From positions 1,240,001 to 1,304,000 of the forward strand of contig NZ_CP133597.1 of NCBI RefSeq assembly GCF_031200575.1: a DNA stretch of 64,000 nucleotides, read 5' to 3'. Position numbers and translations under genes: made by a program. This document shows, piece by piece, positions 53,040 through 61,245 of the stretch. The notes beneath the pieces were generated by a model. That model saw only the letters and a program-made list of their open reading frames with translations, did not search any database and was not told where the DNA came from. Position 1 is the stretch's first letter. Each line of letters starts with the position of its first letter. This DNA is from Ferroplasma sp. GTDB taxonomy: Archaea > Thermoplasmatota > Thermoplasmata > Thermoplasmatales > Thermoplasmataceae.

Positions 53040-53221
53040 ACAATCCCAAGATTTATCATTTAACTGATTAATAAGTTTTCCATTTATCCAGTCCCGTCAC
53101 ATCCCAAGTTTTTAAGATTAATAAATATGACAATTATGGAACAAAATATAAAAATCTGGACACACCAAAATTATAACTTGATGACATAAAGATTATAAAT
53201 ATAATCATTATAAACATAATC

Positions 53222-54667
53222 ATGGAGATATTTTTCGATAGGGAGAGAGAATTGGAAGGGCTAATAGCAGATATTGAAAAATATAAATCGCTGATAGTAT
53301 TATATGGCAACAGGAGAGTAGGAAAAACCGAGCTTATAAAAAGAGTAATAAATAAAATAGGCGGAATCTATTTATATGTTGATAACACAAAAAGTTCAAC
53401 CTTATTATTGCGGGAATTTTCACAAATAATCAGAGAATATTTTAACACATCACTTTTCAACCCACCTGACTGGGATTTATTTATGAAAGGCTTATTCGAG
53501 CTTTCAAGGAACAGACAAACAGCAGTTTATTTTGATGAATTTCAAAGATTTGAGGATATCAACAAATCTGTATTTACGGCACTTCAGAAAAATGTTGATT
53601 TATACATCGACACATCGAGATTGTCAATTGTCTGTTCCGGATCCTCAATAGGGCTTATAAAGAAAATATTTATGGACATAAGTTTGCCATTATACAAGAG
53701 AGCAACCTTCATAATGCATTTGAAAAATTTTGATTTTGTAACATCATATAAATATCTGAGAATTAGCATTGAAGATGCAATTAAAATGTATTCAATATTT
53801 GGTGGTTCTCCACAATTTTATAAATATTTTCGTTTGAACAGCATAAAAAATGTAGAGGAAATGATAAAAAACATTTTTCTGAGCAGTACCAGTGCATATG
53901 TGTTTGAACCCAGAGATTTCATTACTGAAGAATTCGGTAGGAGGTCTCAAACATACTTTTCTATACTGTACGCTATTGCAACAGGAAATACAAGAGTATC
54001 AGAAATAGCCAATATGACGGACGTTAAAGCCACATCACTGCAGCCCTATTTATTTGAACTGAGGGATATATTGAACTTGATAACATATGAATTGCCTGTA
54101 ACAAATAAAAATAATAAAATTGATAAAAAAGGAATTTATAAACTAACTGACAGTTACATGGAATTCTGGTTCGGCCACTTTTATCCAAATATGAATCAAT
54201 TTGAACTGGGGAACTATAGAGGAGTGGTTAATTCATTGATACAATCGGTTGATGCTATAGCCCCGCATAAATTTGAAGAAATATGCAGAGATCTAATTAT
54301 CTATATGAACAATGAAAAAGCTGGTATTATGCCGTTTAGTATACAAAAAGTTGGAAAATGGTGGGGGAGGAATGGATATAATAGTGCTGGCAAAGATCAG
54401 GAGGAGATAGATATTTTAGCTATTAATGAGGAAAAAAAGGCTATAATGTTCGGCGAATGCAAATGGACAGGCAGGCCGGGGGATATTTCCATATATGAAG
54501 ATCTAAAACGAAAAGCGATGAGTGTACAGTGGAATAATAAAGATAGAAATGAATATTTTATATTATTCAGTAGATCCGGCTTTACGGATAAAATGAAAGC
54601 TATGGCAGAGGAAGATAATGTAATATTATTCGATCTTGATAGAATTGAAAGTATGCTTAAAAAATGA
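53222..54667 (+). CDS. Archaeal ATPase (AAA_14/DUF234-like, with PD-(D/E)XK-like tail)
   Basis: A 481-aa protein. N-terminal P-loop ATPase: Walker A LYGNRRVGKTEL, Walker B QTAVYFDEFQRF and sensor region VCSGSSIGL. A winged-helix segment follows (GNTRVSEIANMTDVKATSLQPYLFELRDILNL). The C-terminus has a nuclease-like fold: EEIDILAINEEKKAIMFGECKWTG (D...ExK). This domain order belongs to the archaeal ATPase plus DUF234 family. They are found beside mobile elements and may be defence or DNA-handling proteins, but function is not known. The gene stands alone; AT-rich sequence (53180-53221) precedes it. Confidence 0.88.
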   Translation: MEIFFDRERELEGLIADIEKYKSLIVLYGNRRVGKTELIKRVINKIGGIYLYVDNTKSSTLLLREFSQIIREYFNTSLFNPPDWDLFMKGLFELSRNRQTAVYFDEFQRFEDINKSVFTALQKNVDLYIDTSRLSIVCSGSSIGLIKKIFMDISLPLYKRATFIMHLKNFDFVTSYKYLRISIEDAIKMYSIFGGSPQFYKYFRLNSIKNVEEMIKNIFLSSTSAYVFEPRDFITEEFGRRSQTYFSILYAIATGNTRVSEIANMTDVKATSLQPYLFELRDILNLITYELPVTNKNNKIDKKGIYKLTDSYMEFWFGHFYPNMNQFELGNYRGVVNSLIQSVDAIAPHKFEEICRDLIIYMNNEKAGIMPFSIQKVGKWWGRNGYNSAGKDQEEIDILAINEEKKAIMFGECKWTGRPGDISIYEDLKRKAMSVQWNNKDRNEYFILFSRSGFTDKMKAMAEEDNVILFDLDRIESMLKK

Positions 54668-54775
54668 AAATCGCAGGAGTTCATAAATAGCCACAAACTT
54701 AACGACTTCGTCTGGAAAGAGTATAAGCTACAAAACCTGTCATAAATTAAATATATCTATTGCCAATTAGTTTTT

Positions 54776-55786
54776 ATGGCGGGCAATGTATTCATTCTCG
54801 GTGCGGGGCTTTCAGGAATATATTCAAAGATGCAGAATCCAAAATCAACATTAATAGATAAATCCGAATATCTGACAATTTCCACAAGACTGGTCACTGT
54901 TGTAAATGGAGATGATAAAAATTACGCATATAAACTCAGGCCTGTTGACAGAAACGAGACTGTTAGGGATATTGATTTTGCAAATAGGCTTATAGTTACT
55001 GATAAAGGAAACATCCCATATGGAAAGTTAATTATAGCCCTGGGGCACAATCAGGAAATAAGAACAATAGAGGGAAGCCAGTATCTGCATAAACTGGAAA
55101 CTATAGAAGATGCCATCAGCATGAGAGAACTTATCAGAAAATCAGAAAACATAACAATCATAGGAGGAAGCTACCTGGGAGTTGAACTTGCATCCATCAT
55201 TAAAGGAAAGAATGTAACTGTACTGGAATCAGGGTCAAGAATTCTTGCCCGTGGTTCTGAAAGTGCATCTGATTATGTGTCAGAATACCTAAAAAACACC
55301 GGGGTAAATATTATTACAGGTTTCAGGGTAAAAGAGGTTACACAAAGTTCGGTATTATCTTCCGATAATGAAGTCAAATCGGATTTGACTGTGTATGCAG
55401 GTGGAATATCAGGGAATCCTTTGATAGAAAACCTTGGCATAAAATCAGAAAATTCTAGGATAGTTGTGAACAGGTACCTTCAATCGGTTGACTATGATGA
55501 CGTGTACGCCTGTGGTGATTCCATGAAAATAGAAGATAAGGATTTTCCAATGACTGCATTTATAGCCAGGAAATCAGGAGTTGTGGCAATGAAAAACGCA
55601 ACAGGGTCCAGCATAGAGTTCGGTGATTATAAGAGTGGCAATATACTTAGCCTGAATGGGAAATATGTACTTGTAAGGGAGAATGGCTTCAGCAAAGGCC
55701 CCATTAACAGCGTTATAAAAAAATATGTAAACAGAAAAACCGAAAAAACGCTGGAAAAATTAAATCAAATAATTGGTAATAAATAG
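54776..55786 (+). CDS. FAD-dependent NADH dehydrogenase-like oxidoreductase (NDH-2 type)
   Basis: A 336-aa two-dinucleotide-binding flavoprotein. FAD start VFILGAGLSGIYSKMQNP (GAGxxG); NADH-binding ITIIGGSYLGVELASII; later FAD motif VYACGDSMK (YACGD). It resembles NDH-2 and sulfide-quinone reductase-like enzymes, but no second Cys pair for sulfide oxidation is present. The C-terminal tail is short (NSVIKKYVNRKTEKTL), with a possible amphipathic membrane anchor. It could pass electrons from NADH to the quinone pool. The substrate is inferred. Confidence 0.85.
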   Translation: MAGNVFILGAGLSGIYSKMQNPKSTLIDKSEYLTISTRLVTVVNGDDKNYAYKLRPVDRNETVRDIDFANRLIVTDKGNIPYGKLIIALGHNQEIRTIEGSQYLHKLETIEDAISMRELIRKSENITIIGGSYLGVELASIIKGKNVTVLESGSRILARGSESASDYVSEYLKNTGVNIITGFRVKEVTQSSVLSSDNEVKSDLTVYAGGISGNPLIENLGIKSENSRIVVNRYLQSVDYDDVYACGDSMKIEDKDFPMTAFIARKSGVVAMKNATGSSIEFGDYKSGNILSLNGKYVLVRENGFSKGPINSVIKKYVNRKTEKTLEKLNQIIGNK

Positions 55787-55792
55787 ATTCTA

Positions 55793-56974
55793 TTAATCCC
55801 TAAAATTCTCTATTGTGAGCAAAATTCCCATTATTATGGAAAATACAATGAAAGCGATTCCATAGTATAGAATGCCATTAAATAGGCCGGTTATTCTATC
55901 CATAAAGCCGAGAATGATCACAGGAAGCCCTACTCCAAGATATATTATTATGTAATAATTTGCAAGCATATCTCCGGTTTTATCAGCAGGTGAAATTTCT
56001 TTGATCTCCCTTGTTGCCCCGGTAAACGCAAAACCCTGCCCCATTCCGGCAAATACAGTTCCTATAATAAATATATACAGGGAATTTTTCATAATGGATA
56101 TAAGAATAAATAATATGGCAAGGGCGATAAAAGCCATGCCTGTAACCATTGAACTTTTAATTTTAAATTTTAGGGAAACGATCTGGAAAACAGATGCTAT
56201 GCCGAGCATAATGAACACTATAATACCGCCCATAGCGATGTTATTAATACCTGAAAGAGTAATAATATATACAGGAGCCAGAGACATAAAAAATGCTGTA
56301 ATTGACCATGCTATGAATGCAGCAAATGAGCTTAGTAGGAACATTCTTATAACATCCTTATCAATTGATGGAAAATGTAGTTTCAGCATAGGGTTTTTTG
56401 GGGATGTATCTTTTAGCGGATACATTGCCATGGCAGGAATTAACACAAAAACAATAGAAACCAGATAAACAAGCCTCAGCGGGTATGGCAAATACTGGGC
56501 CATAAGCCCACCGATTAAAGGCCCTGTGGCGGTTCCGGCAGAGGTACCTATAGAAGTTAAAACCGCACCTGCCTTCCTGTGATAATGAAATAATAATGCA
56601 CTTGCAGGTCCGGCTATGGCCCCACTGGCCAGACCCATAAATGCACGGCCAATGAATAACATGTACATATTTCTGGCAAATAGAAACGAAAGCAGTCCAA
56701 TAATTTCCATAATCACCCCTATTCCAACCGGCAATTTTCTGCCATGCTTATCTGAATACTGCCCCCAGAAGAGCAGTGATGGTATCAGCATCAAAACATA
56801 TATCCCGAATATATCTGTGATTATGAATGGCCCAAAATTATATTTTATGGCATAAAGTTCATAAATCGGTGCTGTAACATTGGATGCTGCCATTATAGAA
56901 AACAGGAGAAGAACTATAATGGCACTTCCAGCATTGACCCAACCTTTTCCTTGATTATTTACCTCATATTCCAT
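55793..56974 (-). CDS. Major facilitator superfamily transporter
   Basis: A 393-aa protein with about twelve helices. LFWGQYSDKHGRKLPVGIGV is motif A (GxxxDKxGRK), and FIGRAFMGLASGAIAGPASALLFHYHRKAGAVLTSIGTS is the typical helix 4-5 region. It is a drug/H+ or small-metabolite antiporter by shape. It is divergent from the ArsR-family gene at 57071, 96 bases apart, which implies local control. Confidence 0.9.
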   Translation of the reverse strand: MEYEVNNQGKGWVNAGSAIIVLLLFSIMAASNVTAPIYELYAIKYNFGPFIITDIFGIYVLMLIPSLLFWGQYSDKHGRKLPVGIGVIMEIIGLLSFLFARNMYMLFIGRAFMGLASGAIAGPASALLFHYHRKAGAVLTSIGTSAGTATGPLIGGLMAQYLPYPLRLVYLVSIVFVLIPAMAMYPLKDTSPKNPMLKLHFPSIDKDVIRMFLLSSFAAFIAWSITAFFMSLAPVYIITLSGINNIAMGGIIVFIMLGIASVFQIVSLKFKIKSSMVTGMAFIALAILFILISIMKNSLYIFIIGTVFAGMGQGFAFTGATREIKEISPADKTGDMLANYYIIIYLGVGLPVIILGFMDRITGLFNGILYYGIAFIVFSIIMGILLTIENFRD

Positions 56975-57070
56975 GGAAGTTGAATATCCATCTATAAATT
57001 AAGCAGGATTATTCATAATAAAATCCTGATATATGGCAAAGTATATTTATCAAATCGAATACAATAATCA

Positions 57071-57775
57071 ATGCCAGGTTTCAACAATAATAATTTGCAA
57101 CAAAACGCTAAAATCAGGATAGATAGGTTATTTTACTGCCTGTCCAGTCCGATAAGGCTGGAAATAATAAGAATTCTTTCCAGAGGCACGAAAACTGTTA
57201 AGGGCATCTCAGAATTATTGAACAGTCCACAGCCACTGGTATCCGGCCATTTAAAAATATTGCTGGAGTATGGCTTTGTCAATGAACTGCCGTTTGGCAG
57301 AGAAGTATTTTATAAGATCATCCCGGAGCAGGTCGAGTTTCTGACAACATATTTAGATGACATGGCTGGAAATCATAAAATATCTATAACAACAAAAAAC
57401 TCAAAAAATAATGTTTCTTTTTCTGAATGCAGGAGATGTTATGACCACCTTGCAGGACTCACAGGTGTGATGCTTCTGAAAACATTATTATCAAATAACT
57501 GGCTTAAACAGATAAATGATAAACCGGAGTATGATTTAACGGATATTGGGGAAATCAACATGATAAGGCTCGGAGTTAAAATACCGGCAAAAAAGAAACA
57601 TGGGCGAATTTTTGCCTACGGATGCAGGGATCTCACGGAAAAGGAATTTCATCTCGGCGGAGCACTGGGTTCTGCTCTCATGAAAGGACTTGTAGTCAGG
57701 GGATTCATATCGGTTCATGACGATTCCAGAATTGTGACAGTTATTAAACCTGTAAAATATTGGTTTGATATATAA
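57071..57775 (+). CDS. ArsR-family transcriptional regulator with C-terminal sensor domain
   Basis: A 234-aa regulator. The wHTH is FYCLSSPIRLEIIRILSRGTKTVKGISELLNSPQPLVSGHLKILLEYGFV. The C-terminal half carries CRRCYDHLAGLTGVMLLKTLL and EKEFHLGGALGSALMKGLV, which match a recognised group of bacterial ArsR regulators (CYDHLAG ... HLAGALGAAL). The Cys-x2-Cys may sense metal or redox. The gene is divergent from an MFS gene, its probable target. TATA-like AAGTATATTTATC is about 25 bases upstream. Confidence 0.9.
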   Translation: MPGFNNNNLQQNAKIRIDRLFYCLSSPIRLEIIRILSRGTKTVKGISELLNSPQPLVSGHLKILLEYGFVNELPFGREVFYKIIPEQVEFLTTYLDDMAGNHKISITTKNSKNNVSFSECRRCYDHLAGLTGVMLLKTLLSNNWLKQINDKPEYDLTDIGEINMIRLGVKIPAKKKHGRIFAYGCRDLTEKEFHLGGALGSALMKGLVVRGFISVHDDSRIVTVIKPVKYWFDI

Positions 57776-57834
57776 TGTTATGAGTTTTTATGCAATCAAA
57801 CGGGATATTTTAGTCATCATCAATTACTGTTAAT

Positions 57835-58656
57835 TCATTGGAATTCCCTGTATGCATATGCCATACTTGTGTTTGAATATGAGATATATTCATTTTCTGT
57901 AATTGCAATTATACCGCAGCTTACTGTAAAGGAATCTACCTCCCTCTTTACTATACTATTAAGGCTTTCATTTCCAATCTGTGAGTATATGCGGTAGGAC
58001 AGAAGATTTCGCGCTATTTCCTCTCCTATTCCGGTTGCAACCACTGCGCCTTTTTCTCCGGCATATATGCCTGCACCTATTATGGGAGAATCACCAACCC
58101 TTCCCCTGAGCATGGGAAATGAGCCACCTGTTGAAACAGCAGCAGCGAATTTCCCATTTACTCTGGAAACTGCACCTACAGTATCCTCAGATTTCTTTTC
58201 AAGAAATTTGAACTTATCAGGCATACCATTTCTGGCAGTTTCCTCCTTAAATTTTTGTAGTCTTTCAATGCTTCTCTCAGTAGCCGGATTATAATATTCA
58301 TACCCCATTTCCCTTGCAAATTCTGTTGCGCCATCGCCTGAAAGCATTATATGTGGACTTTTAACCATTACATCCCTTGCAACAAGGACTGGATTTTTTA
58401 CATTTTCTATACATATTACTGAACCGAAGTCTTTGCCAGACATTACAGCGGCATCCATCTGAATGCTTCCATCAATTCTGGGAACTGAACCTGTGCCTGC
58501 GTTGAATAGTGGATTATTCTCCATTGACACTACCGGGCCTATGGCCATATTTAGCGCACTATTTTCAAATTTAAGATCTTTAAGGATATCATCAAGTACG
58601 CTGCTCATGGAATCCGGGCTACCTGCACCACCGTGAACTAAAACTGCATTTGCCAT
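57835..58656 (-). CDS. Isoaspartyl peptidase / L-asparaginase (Ntn hydrolase, type 2)
   Basis: A 273-aa Ntn hydrolase that cuts itself before a catalytic Thr. The cut site is in KKSEDTVGAVSRVNG (Asp-Thr-Val-Gly-Ala-Val), near residue 155. Other motifs: VLVHGGAGSPD at the start, LFNAGTGSVPRIDGSIQMDAAVM, and STGGSFPMLRGRVGDSPIIGAGIYAG in the beta subunit. It releases isoaspartyl residues from peptides or hydrolyses asparagine. The length is shorter than bacterial IaaA (320), as in archaea. Confidence 0.94.
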   Translation of the reverse strand: MANAVLVHGGAGSPDSMSSVLDDILKDLKFENSALNMAIGPVVSMENNPLFNAGTGSVPRIDGSIQMDAAVMSGKDFGSVICIENVKNPVLVARDVMVKSPHIMLSGDGATEFAREMGYEYYNPATERSIERLQKFKEETARNGMPDKFKFLEKKSEDTVGAVSRVNGKFAAAVSTGGSFPMLRGRVGDSPIIGAGIYAGEKGAVVATGIGEEIARNLLSYRIYSQIGNESLNSIVKREVDSFTVSCGIIAITENEYISYSNTSMAYAYREFQ

Positions 58657-58792
58657 ATTGGTTAATATGACATAGAATAATTAATTTAACCCAAAAGCAC
58701 GTATCCTACTTTCGCCATAGATGATACTATGTAGGCTGATCACTTTTTGTTAATGGGCTAAATATATTTATAAAATGATGCTTTAGATTATT
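58657..58792. promoter_or_regulatory. Divergent intergenic region with bulged hairpin
   Basis: The region holds an inverted repeat CCTA (58705-58708) - CATAG (58716-58720) - CTATG (58727-58731) - TAGG (58732-58735), a nine-pair stem with a seven-base bulge on one side. TATA-like AAATATATTTATAAAATG (58760-58777) precedes the 118-aa gene. The hairpin may be an operator or a leader. Confidence 0.35.
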
Positions 58793-59149
58793 ATGCTACA
58801 AGATTTATATAAAAAGTGGAGTGCAGGTAATGCAATAGAAACAGATTTTATGCAGGATTACGCAGAGCTGGGAGAGTTTATGGAGAAACTTTATGATGAA
58901 ATGAAAATAAGTGTAGACCGTGATATGAAGCCTTACGATGCATATTTCAAAATTATCAAACTCAATAATTTTGTAAATTCTATAATAACAAAGCGCCCGG
59001 ATATTGTTGATTCTTTGGGCCAATGGTTCAAGAAGGAGAAGAAGGATCTGGATGCAATTGCAAAAAAGATGGGGGCTCTTTATTTGGATATTGGAATAAG
59101 TTTTCCTGGCGGTATCATCTTAAGTCTAACTTTTCAGCCTGATTTGTAG
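58793..59149 (+). CDS. Small helical protein, unknown function
   Basis: A 118-aa soluble protein I do not recognise. It is mainly helical and charged (ELGEFMEKLYDEMKISVDRDMKP, SLGQWFKKEKKDLDAIAKKMG), with a hydrophobic C-terminal stretch (ALYLDIGISFPGGIILSLTF) that could be two strands or a membrane hairpin. TATA-like sequence lies about 25 bases upstream of the ATG, so leaderless. No clear neighbours. Confidence 0.6.
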   Translation: MLQDLYKKWSAGNAIETDFMQDYAELGEFMEKLYDEMKISVDRDMKPYDAYFKIIKLNNFVNSIITKRPDIVDSLGQWFKKEKKDLDAIAKKMGALYLDIGISFPGGIILSLTFQPDL

Positions 59150-59481
59150 TATAAATTTATTTGGCACTGTGGAGAAAGGAATGCATAGACCATTTCATTT
59201 ATTAAAATGAAAGACTGTTAATGATAGAATGAAAAAATAGACATCCCGTTTATCAAAAATATAGATATAAAACTATGAAAACAACAGTTATTCCTGCAAT
59301 CATGTATAATTTTTTATTTATTTTCTTCCTGCAATATCCTTTTCTCAATTAGCAGACATGAAACTTGTTTTCCATGGTAAGTCTGCACATCTCGTTCTCG
59401 TGTTACAACTATATTATTGATGTCATCCCATTGATAAGGTTAAATACTGGCTTTCAATAAATTGCGCTATAAAGATGATAG
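59150..59481. other. 332-base noncoding stretch with two hairpins
   Basis: No gene was seen. TTTCATTTATTAAAATGAAA (59193-59212) is a perfect eight-pair hairpin with loop ATTA and may end the transcript of the 118-aa gene. GCAGAC (59352-59357) and GTCTGC (59381-59386) are inverted with a 23-base middle that has more complementarity (ATG/CAT). The last 30 bases hold GGTTAAATACTGG (59449-59461), the likely TATA for the next MFS gene. A short ATG frame (59475-59489) overlaps its start. Confidence 0.5.
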
Positions 59482-60741
59482 ATGAATAATAGAAAACTCA
59501 TAGCCCTGAGGTCTTTTATAATAGCAGCCGGTGCTACGGCTGCAGCCTCCTTTGTAGGAGTGTTTGCAGTGATGATAGGGGCCTCTGCAGTGGAAATGGG
59601 CTGGCTACAGTCATCATCTAACTCTTTGAGCAATTTGGGGCAGATACTCTGGGGAAGGATCAGCGATAGAGTCGGAAGGCGCACGCCTTTTCTGGTAGCG
59701 GGAAGCATTATCCTTGCTGCTCTGTGGTATATGCTGCCATACTCATATAATCCTGTAGATTTAATAATTTTATACGCACTTATATCTCTATTTTCTGCAA
59801 TGATTACTGTTAACTGGTACTCATTTATTGCTGACAATATTGCTCAGAAAAGGGGGCACTTCCTTGCAATTATAACTAACATTGCCTCTCTTGGTACAGT
59901 GATATCACTGATAGCCATGTTCTTCTTACTTGACAGCGATTCCAGAAAGGGCATTATTATTCCCTTTACTGCTGCATCCATTTCCTATATTGCATCGGCT
60001 GTAATAGGATTCCTGCTCACGGAAAAAAGAAGTGAATCTATTATGAGCAAGAACCTCCTTGGTACCCTGAAAACACTGAAGAGCAATAACAGGTTTTATA
60101 AGTATTTCATGGCAACCAATGTGCAGTCATTCTTCTGGTCACTGGCATGGCCCATGTTCCCTATTACCATTGTGACAGTAATGCACTTTTCCCTGAAAGT
60201 TGTGGCACTGCTCACCATTGCCTCAATCGGTTCTGCACTTATTACACAATATTTTATTGCGAAATTTATTGATAATGTGAACAGGGTGCCACTGATTTTC
60301 CTGAATAAAATCATGCTGAGCGGCATACCACTGATGTATGCATTTTTTGACACACTCCCATTTTTCATAATTATTGAAATATACAGCGGATTTCTGGGAT
60401 CCATACAGAACACAATTCTTACATCATACACACTGGACGTTGTACCGGAGGGTCACAGGGCAGAGTATATATCCATTCTCAACGGTTTTAATGGAGCAAT
60501 TTACTTCACCGGTGCACTAACAGGCGGTTATCTCCTTTCACTTTTTATAGATTTCTTCCCTCTCAGGCTTGCCCTTACCTTCTCCTATCTTATAGTGTTC
60601 TCTGGAAGGTTTCTTTCCTCATTCCTGTTCCGTGGATTAAAGGAAGTTGAGGGCGGTGGAAGAAGCAACGGTGTCCTTAGAATACTGTTTAAGCCCAGGC
60701 AGCCGGGGTCCCCATCCGGAGGTCCCATAAGTCCGAGATGA
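59482..60741 (+). CDS. Major facilitator superfamily transporter
   Basis: A 419-aa protein with twelve predicted helices. Motif A: LGQILWGRISDRVGRRTPFLVAG (GxxxDRxGRR). A second half with LVIFLNKIML-like loops is present (VNRVPLIFLNKIMLSGIPLMY), followed by TSYTLDVVPEGHRAEYISILNGFNGAIYFTG. The C-terminal tail (RSNGVLRILFKPRQPGSPSGG) is long and basic. It stands upstream of a GntR-type regulator on the same strand, and the two may be one unit. Substrate unknown. Confidence 0.9.
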   Translation: MNNRKLIALRSFIIAAGATAAASFVGVFAVMIGASAVEMGWLQSSSNSLSNLGQILWGRISDRVGRRTPFLVAGSIILAALWYMLPYSYNPVDLIILYALISLFSAMITVNWYSFIADNIAQKRGHFLAIITNIASLGTVISLIAMFFLLDSDSRKGIIIPFTAASISYIASAVIGFLLTEKRSESIMSKNLLGTLKTLKSNNRFYKYFMATNVQSFFWSLAWPMFPITIVTVMHFSLKVVALLTIASIGSALITQYFIAKFIDNVNRVPLIFLNKIMLSGIPLMYAFFDTLPFFIIIEIYSGFLGSIQNTILTSYTLDVVPEGHRAEYISILNGFNGAIYFTGALTGGYLLSLFIDFFPLRLALTFSYLIVFSGRFLSSFLFRGLKEVEGGGRSNGVLRILFKPRQPGSPSGGPISPR

Positions 60742-60842
60742 GTTGATATGCCTTTCATGCCTGAGGTTTCCATGGCATTCCGGACTCAAAATGCAAAACG
60801 GTGTGATTAACTATTTATATTATTATAGAATATATAGAACAT

Positions 60843-61220
60843 ATGTCAAAAAATCTGGAGATAAGCCTTGATAGAAACTCCCATGACGCAATATACATGC
60901 AGCTATATAATCAGATAGTTCAGAATATTACTTCAGGGAACCTGGAAAGGGGAGATTCGCTACCCTCATCTAGGGTTATGGCCGGAACCCTGGGCATAAA
61001 TTTCCATACAGTAAACCAGGCATACCAGAGATTAAGGGAGAACGGAATTATAGCCAGCGGAAAGAACAGGAGATACATCGTGGTAGGGAAAAAGCAGCCC
61101 GGTTCAGTAAATAAGCTCATGGAAAAGGAAGCAGAGGTTGTAAACGAGGCCCTGGCCATGGGATATTCTGAAAATGACATAATTGAAACGGTCAGGAAGA
61201 TACTGGCAAATAAGTCATAA
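60843..61220 (+). CDS. GntR-family regulator (YtrA-type)
   Basis: A 125-aa GntR. The wHTH is AIYMQLYNQIVQNITSGNLERGDSLPSSRVMAGTLGINFHTVNQAYQRLRENGII. The C-terminal part is a short helix dimer domain (VNKLMEKEAEVVNEALAMGYSENDIIETVRKIL), as in YtrA proteins, which often control transporters. It lies 101 bases after an MFS gene on the same strand. TATA-like ATTTATATTATTATAG is about 15-30 bases before the ATG. Confidence 0.92.
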   Translation: MSKNLEISLDRNSHDAIYMQLYNQIVQNITSGNLERGDSLPSSRVMAGTLGINFHTVNQAYQRLRENGIIASGKNRRYIVVGKKQPGSVNKLMEKEAEVVNEALAMGYSENDIIETVRKILANKS

Positions 61221-61245
61221 AATTCATCAATAATAAATATATAAA

